A DNA stretch of 64,000 nt from Microbacterium gubbeenense DSM 15944 (GTDB lineage: Bacteria; Actinomycetota; Actinomycetes; Actinomycetales; Microbacteriaceae): positions 1 to 64,000 of the forward strand of contig NZ_AUGQ01000007.1 in NCBI RefSeq assembly GCF_000422745.1, given 5' to 3'. Shown in pieces: positions 1 through 6,944 of this stretch (the first letter of the stretch is position 1; each line of letters begins with the position of its first letter). A program made the position numbers and the translations under genes. The notes below the pieces were generated by a model. The model ran no database searches, was not told where the DNA came from, and saw nothing but the letters and a program-made list of their open reading frames with translations.

Positions 1-309
1 TCTCGCCCAGGCCTGGCAGGAGCGGATGCGGATGGGCTACTTCGTCCAGATCGCGAACATGCCCGAGGCCACGAAGCTCTACGACACCGTCGTGACCTGG
101 TGGGACGCCATCGAGGTCCTCATCGTCACCGGCGCAACCACCGCGAAGGTCGAAGCGGGCAACACCGGCATCAAGAACATCAAACGCACCGGCCGCGGAT
201 TCCGCAACGCGGAGAACTACCGGACGCGTATCCTGCTCACCAGCGCCGCGAGAACCGTAGCGTGAATACCCGCCACAGCAGGGTCATTCACCACGAACCG
301 CGAAGAGCC
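1..309 (+). mobile_element. Right end of an ISL3-family insertion sequence
   Basis: The window opens inside an insertion sequence. It contains the 3' part of an ISL3-type transposase and then, after about 25 bases, a terminal sequence at 289-309 ending in GAACCGCGAAGAGCC. Read outward-in this is GGCTCTTCGCGGTTC, which fits the GGCTCTTC ends typical of ISL3 elements. The bases just outside (310-317, gctatacc) would be one copy of an 8-bp target duplication, but the left end lies outside the window so this cannot be tested. Family assignment rests on the transposase tail plus the end sequence. Confidence 0.7.
2..265 (+). CDS. ISL3-family transposase, C-terminal fragment (cut by window start)
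   Basis: Only the last 87 or so residues are present, and the frame is open to the window edge. The pattern of an aromatic WW pair, IEVLIVTGATTAK, an Asn-containing GNTGIKNIKR stretch and GFRNAENYRTRI near the end is the characteristic tail of ISL3 DDE transposases, including the conserved region after the last catalytic acid. Nothing suggests the tail is broken: it ends at a normal stop 44 bases before the terminal inverted repeat. Whether the full gene is intact cannot be seen here. Confidence 0.75.
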   Translation, partial: LAQAWQERMRMGYFVQIANMPEATKLYDTVVTWWDAIEVLIVTGATTAKVEAGNTGIKNIKRTGRGFRNAENYRTRILLTSAARTVA

Positions 310-369
310 GCTATACCTGATCCGGCTCGGCGTGCTGCGCCGCCGCGCGCTCGAGCGGCCGCCTGCGTT

Positions 370-690
370 CTAAGCGCCCTGCTGCGCGATCGCACGCAGG
401 TGCGCGCGGGTCGGTTCCACGACGTGATCCGCGTACTCGGGGTGCTTCGGCAGCCAGGCCTTCACGTACGGGCACACCGGCACGACCTTGTGGCCCGAGG
501 CGATGAGGTCGTCGATGACGCCGCGGACAAGGACCGACGCGAGGCCCTGGCCGGAGTAGTCCTTCGAGACGAGCGTGTGGAAGAGCACGCGCTCGTCGCC
601 GGTGTCGACGTACTTCTCCTCGCCGATCTCGGTCTCGCCATCGAGCAGCACGTAGCGCCGCTCGTCGGGACGGTGGTCAACAGTTGCCAT
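370..690 (-). CDS. GNAT-family N-acetyltransferase (short YjdJ/COG2388 type)
   Basis: 106 residues, the size of the minimal GNAT fold found in COG2388 proteins. Visible features are an N-terminal strand pair (RRYVLLDGETEIGEEKYV), the core sequence VSKDYSGQGLASVLVRGVIDDL that forms the acetyl-CoA pyrophosphate loop (G-Q-G-L-A), and a conserved CPYVKAWLPKHPEY near the C-terminus typical of this subfamily. The ATG at 690 is preceded by GAGGAAC at a good distance. It lies 12 bases downstream of the pirin gene and is probably co-transcribed with it. The substrate is unknown; members are small cytosolic acyltransferases with few characterised functions. Confidence 0.85.
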   Translation of the reverse strand: MATVDHRPDERRYVLLDGETEIGEEKYVDTGDERVLFHTLVSKDYSGQGLASVLVRGVIDDLIASGHKVVPVCPYVKAWLPKHPEYADHVVEPTRAHLRAIAQQGA

Positions 691-702
691 GATCGTTGTT
701 CC

Positions 703-1686
703 TCACTCGCGCGGGCGCAGCCGCACGTTCGGCAGGACGGGGGCGGGCAGCGCATCCGGCTGTCCGGAGGGAAAATCGCCGAAGAGCGGATCCGGGCTCT
801 CGCCGGGTTCGAAGCCCATCTCGGCCTGGTAGCGGCGGCGGAACTCTGCGACCTCGTCGTGGGTGCGGCCGACGAAGTTCCACCACATCACGATCTGCTC
901 GGCGAACGGCACGCCGCCGAGCAGGATCACGCGCGCGGCGTCCTCCACCGCAATCGTGAGCGAATCGGATCCGGTCGGCACGTACGCCAGCTCGCGGTGC
1001 GCGATCGCCGTGCCGTTGACTCGCGCATCGCCCGACTCGGCGAGCACCGCGTACTCGAAGTCGCGTCGGGCTTCGAGCGTGACGGACGCGCCGGCCTCGA
1101 GCGTGAGCTCGGCACCCAGGAGGTCGGGCGTGCGCGTGTCGACCGGCGACGCGGATCCCGCGAGCGAGCCGATGAACACGCGCGCGCTCACGCCGGGCGC
1201 AGGGGAGACGGGTTCGGGAACATAGTGCGCGAAGTGGTTCTCGCTGAAGCGCGTGGCATCGGGGAGCGCGTACCAGAGCTGCACGCCGTGCAGGATGCGG
1301 GTCTGATCCGTCGAGATCTCCTGGTGGGTGATCCCGCGGCCGGCGATCATGAGGTTCAGCTCGCCGGGGACGACCCGCGCGGCGTTGCCACCGGAATCGA
1401 GGTGGTCGATCTCGCCGCTGAACAGCCACGACACGGTCGCGAGCCCGGTGTGCGGGTGGCGCGGCACGCTCATGCCGCCCGTGACCGACACGTCGTCGGG
1501 GCCGTAGTGGTCGAGGAAGCACCAGGATCCGACGAGCGAGCGCTTGCGCTGCGGCAGGGTGCGGGCGACGGGCATCGCGCGGGGCCCGCCGAGGGGCACG
1601 TCGCGCGGGGTCAGCACCTCGACATCGGAACACGGTTCGCCGGGCTCCAGCACAGCGACGTCGGGATTGCGCTCCACGTTGCTCAT
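703..1686 (-). CDS. Pirin family protein
   Basis: About 327 residues from the chosen start (MSNVERNPD, ATG at 1686). A more upstream ATG near 1752 would run through the divergent promoter, so it was not used. The cupin core shows the pirin hallmarks: CFLDHYGPDDVSVTGGMSVPRHPHTGLATVSWLFSGEIDHLDSGGN, with metal-ligand histidines in PRHPHTG, then MIAGRGITHQE and SENHFAH. A second cupin domain with the LLGGVPFAEQIVMWWNFVGRT pirin C-terminal motif follows. Pirins are iron-binding cupins, some with quercetinase activity, others acting as redox-sensitive regulators; the role here is undetermined. Divergent from the PadR gene at 1771. Confidence 0.9.
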   Translation of the reverse strand: MSNVERNPDVAVLEPGEPCSDVEVLTPRDVPLGGPRAMPVARTLPQRKRSLVGSWCFLDHYGPDDVSVTGGMSVPRHPHTGLATVSWLFSGEIDHLDSGGNAARVVPGELNLMIAGRGITHQEISTDQTRILHGVQLWYALPDATRFSENHFAHYVPEPVSPAPGVSARVFIGSLAGSASPVDTRTPDLLGAELTLEAGASVTLEARRDFEYAVLAESGDARVNGTAIAHRELAYVPTGSDSLTIAVEDAARVILLGGVPFAEQIVMWWNFVGRTHDEVAEFRRRYQAEMGFEPGESPDPLFGDFPSGQPDALPAPVLPNVRLRPRE

Positions 1687-1732
1687 GGGGCCAGCATACG
1701 GTGCATGCGGTTGCATAGGAACAAGTTTATCG

Positions 1733-1762
1733 TTGACAATAGTGTGTTGCACACAGTATCGT
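1733..1762 (+). promoter_or_regulatory. padR promoter with palindromic operator
   Basis: A perfect -35 hexamer TTGACA (1733-1738) and a -10-like TATCGT (1757-1762) are separated by 18 bases. Between them lies the dyad GTGTG-TTG-CACAC (1742-1754). The ATG of the PadR gene is only eight bases after the -10, so the transcript is probably leaderless. PadR proteins usually bind such dyads in their own promoters, so autoregulation is the natural inference. Confidence 0.6.
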
Positions 1763-1770
1763 CAGATCTC

Positions 1771-2103
1771 ATGATCGACTCTCCCAACGCGCACCTGCAG
1801 GAGCTGCGGCGGGGAACGATCGTCCTTGCCTGCCTCCGCCGACTGCGGAGCGCGGACTATGGCTATAACCTGCTTGAGCAACTGGCGAGCCAGGGGTTCG
1901 AGACAGATGCGAATACGCTGTACCCGCTTCTGCGACGGCTCGAGAAGCAGGGGTACCTCGAGAGCGAGTGGAACACCGATCAGTCGCGTCCGCGCAAGTT
2001 CTACCTCACATCCGACGAGGGCGAACGGCTCGCCGAGATGTTGACCCGCGAATGGCAGCTGCTGACGCGAGCGATCGCGTCTCTCACCGATGAGGAGAAG
2101 TGA
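1771..2103 (+). CDS. PadR family transcriptional regulator
   Basis: 110 residues: a winged-helix PadR N-domain without the long C-terminal helix of larger members. Visible landmarks are LRRGTIVLACLRRLRSADYGYNLLEQL, the recognition region ETDANTLYPLLRRLEKQGYLES and the wing RPRKFYLTSDEGERL. The start at 1771 is the only one that leaves the operator/promoter at 1733-1762 outside the gene. It is followed one base later by a HAAS-type membrane protein, the usual partner of this PadR subclass, so it probably controls that pair in response to envelope or membrane stress signals. A paralogous pair lies at 33990-35248. Confidence 0.9.
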   Translation: MIDSPNAHLQELRRGTIVLACLRRLRSADYGYNLLEQLASQGFETDANTLYPLLRRLEKQGYLESEWNTDQSRPRKFYLTSDEGERLAEMLTREWQLLTRAIASLTDEEK

Positions 2104-2104
2104 C

Positions 2105-3049
2105 ATGACGGCCACGCTCACGGAACGCTACGTGCACGATACGATCCGCCGCCTGCCGCCCGACGCGAGAGACGACGTGCGGCGAGAGCTCGAGGCCTCC
2201 ATCGCCGACGCCGTCGAGGCGCGAGGCAACGAGGGCGTATCGCTCGCGGAGGCCGAACGCCTCGCGCTCGAAGACCTCGGCGATCCCGCTGTGCTCGCGA
2301 GCGGCTTCGCGGATCGGCCCCTCGCCCTGATCGGGCCGCGGTTCTTCCTGCTGTGGTGGCGGATTCTGAAGGTGCTGCTATGGAGTGTCCCGCCTGTCGC
2401 GGGAGCAGGTGTCGCGATCGGTCACGCAATCGCGGAGGAACCCGTCGGCACGATCATCGCCGAGTCGATCGTGGTGATGATCAGCGCGATCATGCACGTG
2501 TTCTTCTGGACGACGATCGTGTTCGCTGTCCTCGACCGATCCGGGGCCCGGATCGCGGCGCGGTGGACCGTCGATCGGCTTCCCGAAGCGCCCGAGCGTC
2601 AGGGCGGCGTGGCCGACGCCATCGCGTCGGGAGTCGTGCTCATGCTCGTCGTCACAGCCGTTCTGTGGGACTACGCTCGCGGGTTCGCCTTCCTCAATGG
2701 GAGCTGGACGTCGGTGCTGAGTGCCGAGCTCTGGCCGTGGTGGATCGCCGGGCTGTTCTCGGTCGTACTCGCTGAGGCCGTCTTCGTCGTCGTGCGCGCG
2801 CGTCGCGGCGTCTGGACAGTCGGCCTCGCGGTGATCCGGACCGCGATCGCGATCGTATTCGTCAGTTGGGCGGCATCCGTCATCGGGCGCGGGCTCCTGC
2901 TGGCAACTGAGATCGTCGCTGCGTTCCAGGCGGTGGGCGTCGGCGCGGACGTGATGCGGATCCTTGCGATTCTTCTGATCGTCGGCATCGCGGTCACTGC
3001 GGTCGCTGCGGTCGTACAGGCGTGGCGCGGCGTGCGGCGCGCAGGCTGA
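2105..3049 (+). CDS. HAAS-domain integral membrane protein paired with PadR
   Basis: 314 residues. The first 80 or so form a soluble helical segment (TLTERYVHDTIRRLPPDARDDVRRELEASIADAVEARG, then ALEDLGDPAVLASGFAD) matching the HAAS / permease-prefix domain that accompanies PadR regulators. About six hydrophobic segments follow, from FLLWWRILKVLLW to ILLIVGIAVTAVAAVV. The ATG at 2105 sits one base past the PadR stop, so the two are translationally coupled. Such proteins are thought to modulate or sense membrane processes together with the regulator; no enzymatic motif is visible and the actual function is unknown. Confidence 0.8.
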   Translation: MTATLTERYVHDTIRRLPPDARDDVRRELEASIADAVEARGNEGVSLAEAERLALEDLGDPAVLASGFADRPLALIGPRFFLLWWRILKVLLWSVPPVAGAGVAIGHAIAEEPVGTIIAESIVVMISAIMHVFFWTTIVFAVLDRSGARIAARWTVDRLPEAPERQGGVADAIASGVVLMLVVTAVLWDYARGFAFLNGSWTSVLSAELWPWWIAGLFSVVLAEAVFVVVRARRGVWTVGLAVIRTAIAIVFVSWAASVIGRGLLLATEIVAAFQAVGVGADVMRILAILLIVGIAVTAVAAVVQAWRGVRRAG

Positions 3050-3112
3050 TTCGGCGTTCGAGACTGCGTGCACCGGCCCCGGGGTCGTCCCGGGAGCGTA
3101 CGCTGGAGCGCG

Positions 3113-3742
3113 ATGACGAGCGACTTCTCCCGACCCGTGTTCCGCCCCTCTGCGACGTTCGACCGCCTGTTCGCGTCGGAGGATCCGGCGGAGGTCTCGC
3201 GCGCCGCGCACGCCACCGCGACGACGCTCCTCGCACGCGCGCGTGAGGACGAGGATCCGGAGACGATCGAGCGGCTGATCGCGTTCACGGCGTCGCACGG
3301 CATCGACGATATCGCCCAGCTCTGGTCGCGTTCGCCCGCGAAGTCGCTGCCCGGCGCGCTGTGGAGGATGTACCTCATGCAGCTCAGTATCCACGACGAC
3401 CCACAGACCGCCGCACTGCTGTATGAGCTCGGCCGGCAGAACCTGCCGACGACCGACGCAGTCGTCGCGGGCGCCCCCACGCCGGCGGGGCCAGCGGAGC
3501 TCATGGTGCTCATCGACACGATCCTGCGGGGTGCGTTTACCGGGGACTTCGCGGTGGCGCTGGATCGCACGGCGGCATTCTGCCGGGTGCAGGCCTCCGG
3601 GGCGACGCACCTCGCCGACGACTACGAGCAGACCGAACCGCACCGCTCGACGGCGCTGACGACGCGCGCCCTGCGCCTGGCGTCGTACGCCGACGATCTC
3701 GCGATCGCCGCCCGCCTCTGGCGCCGCGACGACCTGCTCTGA
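3113..3742 (+). CDS. Conserved hypothetical protein, helical, no recognised domain
   Basis: 209 residues from MTSDFSRPVFRPSATF. The sequence is soluble, predicted all-helical and rich in Ala/Arg, with recognisable blocks EVSRAAHATATTLL, IAELW-like IAQLWSRSPAKSLPGALWRMYLMQL, and LRGAFTGDFAVALDRTAAFCRVQ. I believe related proteins occur in other Microbacteriaceae, sometimes under a misleading RNA-polymerase-subunit name, but I see no polymerase motif and assign no function. It stands alone: 63 bases after the membrane protein and convergent with the VOC gene, with the palindromic repeat 3748-3799 starting five bases after its stop. Confidence 0.7.
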   Translation: MTSDFSRPVFRPSATFDRLFASEDPAEVSRAAHATATTLLARAREDEDPETIERLIAFTASHGIDDIAQLWSRSPAKSLPGALWRMYLMQLSIHDDPQTAALLYELGRQNLPTTDAVVAGAPTPAGPAELMVLIDTILRGAFTGDFAVALDRTAAFCRVQASGATHLADDYEQTEPHRSTALTTRALRLASYADDLAIAARLWRRDDLL

Positions 3743-3747
3743 GAACC

Positions 3748-3799
3748 GTGTCCCCGTTGGAGCGGCTTTGAGGCGGTGATCGCGCACTAACGGGGACAT
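3748..3799. repeat. Palindromic intergenic repeat, copy 1
   Basis: Perfect 10-bp inverted ends TGTCCCCGTT (3749-3758) and AACGGGGACA (3789-3798) enclose about 30 bases. A diverged copy with the same order of blocks, starting TCCCCGTTGGAGC and ending CGGGACAT, lies at 45598-45650. Both copies begin 5-8 bases after the stop codon of a plus-strand gene. It could serve as a terminator between the convergent genes here, but the long loop and absence of a T-run argue for a mobile or REP-like repeat. Confidence 0.6.
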
Positions 3800-3856
3800 C
3801 GTGATCTGGAGAGCTCGAGGTGGCCGGATGGGCGGTGCTCGGGTCTGCCGGTGACC

Positions 3857-4735
3857 TCAGCTGTTCGTGGTCAGGCGCACGAGGTTCGCCCACGGATCCT
3901 CGAACGACACCGTTGCGCCGTCGTCGCGGATCTCGACGCCGTAATGCAGCAGGCGCTCGGTCGTGGTGCCGATATCCTCCCGCGTCGGCAGGGCGATGTT
4001 CACCGCGCCGAGGCCGAGCGTTCGGCCTCGGCGGCCTGCCCCGCTGCTGTTCCACACATTCATCGCCATGTGGTGGTGGTAGCCGCCGGCGCTGACGAAC
4101 AGGGCGCCGTTCCAATCGAGCGTCGTCTCGAAGCCCAGCTGGTCCACGTAGAAGGTGCGCGCGGTGTCGACGTCGCCGATGCTCAAGTGCACGTGACCGA
4201 CGCGCGCGCCGCCGACGACCGGATCCGCCGCGCCCGCCTCGGTGAGGTGCTCGCGCAGGTAGGCGTTCGGGTCGAGGCGGACGACGCCCATCTCGACCTG
4301 CCCGTGGGTCCAGCTCCATGTCGTGCGGTCGCGGTCCCAGTAGAGCTCCACACCGTTGCCCTCGGGGTCGGTGAAGTAGAACGCCTTGCTCACGAGGTGG
4401 TCGGCGCTGCCCGTGAACGTGCCCGGCGCGTGGCGGGCGACCGATGCCACGGCCGCCGCCAGCGCGGGCTCCGTCTCGAACACGATGGCCGTGTGGTACA
4501 GCCCGGCATCGCGCGGGGACGCGTGCCGCAGCTCCGGCGCGTGCTCGAGGATCACCACGGGTTCCGTGTCGCGGCCGAGCACGGCCATCGGGCCGACGGC
4601 GGTGAGCACGGTGAGCGGTACGGCCTGCGTGTAGTACCGGGTCATCGCGTCCAGGTCGGCGACGCGGAGCGTCACCGGGCCCATGGCCGTGTCGGCGGCG
4701 AGCAGGTCGGCCGCGCCGCGGACGTCAGCTGACAA
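3857..4735 (-). CDS. VOC family ring-cleavage dioxygenase-like protein (CatE type)
   Basis: 292 residues made of two vicinal-oxygen-chelate modules, the layout of CatE-type catechol 2,3-dioxygenases. Module one (residues 15-135) begins GPVTLRVADLDAMTRYYTQ and contains LYHTAIVFE and FYFTDPEGNGVELYWDR; module two (175-290) begins VGHVHLSIGDVDTARTFYVDQLGF and contains the histidine cluster GGYHHHMAMNVW. His in GHVH, His in YHHH and a late acidic residue are the expected Fe(II) ligands. The start overlaps the upstream reductase gene by 11 bases, so the two form an operon controlled by the divergent MarR gene. The true substrate could be an aromatic or thiol compound. Confidence 0.85.
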   Translation of the reverse strand: MSADVRGAADLLAADTAMGPVTLRVADLDAMTRYYTQAVPLTVLTAVGPMAVLGRDTEPVVILEHAPELRHASPRDAGLYHTAIVFETEPALAAAVASVARHAPGTFTGSADHLVSKAFYFTDPEGNGVELYWDRDRTTWSWTHGQVEMGVVRLDPNAYLREHLTEAGAADPVVGGARVGHVHLSIGDVDTARTFYVDQLGFETTLDWNGALFVSAGGYHHHMAMNVWNSSGAGRRGRTLGLGAVNIALPTREDIGTTTERLLHYGVEIRDDGATVSFEDPWANLVRLTTNS

Positions 4736-5300
4736 CGGCGAACCCTGCCGTCCAAGCCACCTTCTCCTGCGCGGCGAGCGTGAGCTGCAGGAAGCCGATC
4801 GCCTCGAGCTCGTGCGCGCGCTTCAGGGATCCCGCGTCGATCGCGCGCAGTCCGCCCGCGGTGATCGCGTCGGCGAGCGCCGTCTTCGCGCCCTCGTCGT
4901 CGCCCGCGATGAGCACGGTCGTCTCCGCCTGGCCCACGGTGCCCGACGCGAGCGTCGCGGCGAAGTTCGTGTTGAACGCCTTCACCACGTTCGCGGCCGG
5001 GAGGGCCTGCTGCAGCTCCGCCGTCGCCGAGCTGCCCGCGGGCACGACGAGCGCGTCGAAGGTCGCGAAGTCGAGCGGGTTGGTGATGTCGACGACGGTC
5101 TTGCCGGCGAGCTTGTCGCCGTAGTCAGCCGCGATCTGGGCGATCGCGGGGTAGGGGACCGCGAGCACGACGATGTCGCCCCGGACGTCGGCGTTGTTGT
5201 CGGCGCTGCCGATGTGCTGCACGTCGGCGCCGCCCTTAGCGAGAACGCTGTCGATCGCGGTGCCCATGTTGCCGTTGCCGAAGATGGTGATGCTGGTCAT
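4725..5300 (-). CDS. NADPH-binding reductase, F420-dependent NADP reductase-like
   Basis: 191 residues from ATG 5300, which has a clear GGAGGA ribosome site; the upstream in-frame starts would lie inside the operator region. The protein opens with a Rossmann strand and loop ITIFGNGNMGTAI, followed by DIVVLAVPYPAI, GKTVVDITNP and VVKAFNTNFA, the pattern of the NAD-binding F420-dependent NADP oxidoreductase superfamily and of related small reductases. It is too short and too uncertain to say whether F420 is the partner. It is the first gene of a two-gene operon with the VOC protein and is divergent from the MarR gene. Confidence 0.8.
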   Translation of the reverse strand: MTSITIFGNGNMGTAIDSVLAKGGADVQHIGSADNNADVRGDIVVLAVPYPAIAQIAADYGDKLAGKTVVDITNPLDFATFDALVVPAGSSATAELQQALPAANVVKAFNTNFAATLASGTVGQAETTVLIAGDDEGAKTALADAITAGGLRAIDAGSLKRAHELEAIGFLQLTLAAQEKVAWTAGFAVVS

Positions 5301-5316
5301 GATGTCCTCCAATTTG

Positions 5317-5360
5317 ATTGTTGCTACAACTATAAGGGTCAACATCGTTGTCGGCACAAC
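5317..5360. promoter_or_regulatory. Two MarR-type operators in divergent promoter
   Basis: Two related dyads lie between the divergent reductase and marR genes: GTTG-CTA-CAAC (5320-5330, inside ATTGTTGCTACAACTAT) and GTTGT-CGGC-ACAAC (5347-5360), both followed by TAT on the plus strand. Their centres are about 28 bases apart. This arrangement is typical of a MarR regulator repressing itself and its divergent target operon. Confidence 0.7.
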
Positions 5361-5380
5361 TATTCCCGTAGGATCGTGTC

Positions 5381-5881
5381 GTGTCCAGACCTCGCTCATT
5401 CACGCCCGAAGAACAAGCGACATGGGCGCCCGTCGCGACCATGATGGAGCTCTTGCCGCGGCGGCTCGACGCTCAGTTGCTGCGCGACGACGACCTGACG
5501 CACTTCGACTACTTCGCTATGGCCGTGCTCACGCGGGCCGATGGCCATTCGCTGCGGATGAGCGAACTCGCCGATCGCACGAACGCAACGAGGCCGCGGC
5601 TGTCGCATGTCATCGGACGCCTCGAGACGCGCGGGTACGTGGTGCGTTCGAAGGCACCCGGCGATGCTCGTGGCACGGATGTGCGTCTGACGCACGAGGG
5701 GCGGCGGAAAGCGATCGCGGCGACCCCGAGGCACGTCGACAACGTCCGAGACGCTGTGCTCGATGCGCTCACGCCGGAGCAGCGCGTCCAGCTGCGCGAG
5801 ATCGCGAACCTCGTGCTCGAACGGTTGGATCCGAGCGGGCAGGTGGCTGGGCGTCACCGCGGCGATTTCGATCCGAGCTGA
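5381..5881 (+). CDS. MarR family transcriptional regulator
   Basis: 166 residues from a GTG start. The fold is the usual MarR one: helix MMELLPRRLDAQLLRDDDLTHFDYFAMAVL, DNA-binding helices RMSELADRTNATRPRLSHVIGRLETRGYV, wing VVRSKAPGDARGTDVRLTHEGRRKA, then a C-terminal dimerisation helix (TPEQRVQLREIANLVLERL). The wing has the DxR residues in DARGTDVRL. A TAGGAT -10-like box at 5369-5374 places the start codon at or near the transcription start, so the mRNA may be leaderless. Two dyads in the divergent intergenic region support control of the reductase/VOC operon, possibly responding to phenolic ligands or oxidants. Confidence 0.9.
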   Translation: MSRPRSFTPEEQATWAPVATMMELLPRRLDAQLLRDDDLTHFDYFAMAVLTRADGHSLRMSELADRTNATRPRLSHVIGRLETRGYVVRSKAPGDARGTDVRLTHEGRRKAIAATPRHVDNVRDAVLDALTPEQRVQLREIANLVLERLDPSGQVAGRHRGDFDPS

Positions 5882-6048
5882 GAGTCTCGTGGCTATCGAC
5901 CGTGGGGCACGAAGGTGCCGAGCCGCAGAAGTACGCCTCACGGCGGAAGGCCGCTCGAAGCGGCGAAATTTGGAGCCCGGGGTAATCTGCGGCCCGGCAC
6001 TACCAGTGTAACGAACTGCAGCCCGAGGAATTCCTGACTCAGCAGATG

Positions 6049-6111
6049 CGGAGACGAGCCACAACCGCGGACCGCATGCACGATCTGGTCCGCGGTTGTG
6101 GCTCGTCTCCG
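6049..6111. terminator. Long perfect inverted repeat, probable bidirectional terminator
   Basis: Arms of 25 bases (6049-6073 and 6087-6111) are perfectly complementary and separated by 13 bases. The left arm begins CGGAGACGAGCCACAACC. It lies in the 246-base gap between convergent marR and pstB, 17 bases beyond the pstB stop, so it can terminate both. The arm is much longer than an ordinary intrinsic terminator and has no T-run, so a repeat-element origin is also possible. The rest of the gap (5882-6048) shows nothing recognisable. Confidence 0.65.
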
Positions 6112-6127
6112 TCCGAAAGGCTCGGGA

Positions 6128-6907
6128 TTATCCGAAGCGGCCCGACACGTAGTCCTCCGTCGCCTTGACCGTCGGCGTCGTGAAGATCTTGGTCGTGTCG
6201 TCGTACTCGATGAGCTTGCCCGGCTTGCCCGTGCCGGCGATGTTGAAGAACGCCGTCTTGTCGGACACGCGGCTCGCCTGCTGCATGTTGTGCGTGACGA
6301 TCACGACCGTGTAGTCGTTCTTGATCTCCGCGATCAGCTCCTCGATCGCGAACGTCGAGATGGGGTCCAGGGCCGAGCAGGGCTCGTCCATGAGGATCAC
6401 ATCGGGCGAGACCGCGATCGCACGGGCGATGCAGAGGCGCTGCTGCTGGCCGCCGGACAGGCCCGAACCCGGCTTCTCCAGGCGGTCCTTGACCTCGTTC
6501 CAGAGGTTCGCGCCGCGCAGCGACTGCTCGACGAGCGAATCCTGGTCGCTCTTGGCCATGCGGCGGTTGTTGAGCTTGACGCCCGCCAGCACGTTGTCGC
6601 GGATCGACATCGTGGGGAAGGGGTTGGGCCGCTGGAAGACCATGCCCACCTGGCGGCGGACGAGCACGGGGTCGACGCCCGGGCCGTACAGGTTCTTGCC
6701 GTCGATCATGACCTCGCCCTCGACGCGGGCGCCGGGGATGACCTCGTGCATGCGGTTCAGGGTGCGCAGGAAGGTCGATTTCCCGCAGCCCGACGGGCCG
6801 ATGAACGCCGTGACCGTACCGGGCTGCACGTCGAGGGACACACCTTCGACGGCGAGGAAGTCGCCGTAGAAGACGTTGAGGTCATTGACTTCGATGCTCT
6901 TGGACAT
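6128..6907 (-). CDS. pstB: Phosphate ABC transporter ATP-binding protein PstB
   Basis: 259 residues, the normal PstB length. Walker A is GPSGCGKST, the Q-loop region reads [16 protein letters not shown] (a PstB hallmark), the signature is [14 protein letters not shown] and Walker B is [13 protein letters not shown], followed by the switch His in [10 protein letters not shown]. It energises high-affinity phosphate import through PstC and PstA at the membrane. It is the last gene of the minus-strand order pstS-pstC-pstA-pstB, 37 bases after pstA, and ends just before the large inverted repeat. Confidence 0.97.
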   Translation of the reverse strand: MSKSIEVNDLNVFYGDFLAVEGVSLDVQPGTVTAFIGPSGCGKSTFLRTLNRMHEVIPGARVEGEVMIDGKNLYGPGVDPVLVRRQVGMVFQRPNPFPTMSIRDNVLAGVKLNNRRMAKSDQDSLVEQSLRGANLWNEVKDRLEKPGSGLSGGQQQRLCIARAIAVSPDVILMDEPCSALDPISTFAIEELIAEIKNDYTVVIVTHNMQQASRVSDKTAFFNIAGTGKPGKLIEYDDTTKIFTTPTVKATEDYVSGRFG

Positions 6908-6944
6908 CCGATGAATCCTTCTTCGTTGCTGTCGTCAGCGCGGT

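Noticed and set aside
100..2103. 667-residue frame on the plus strand over the GNAT/pirin region
   Set aside because: Only its last 110 codons (from 1771) are a real gene; the rest is the Arg/Ala-rich antisense shadow of the pirin and GNAT genes.
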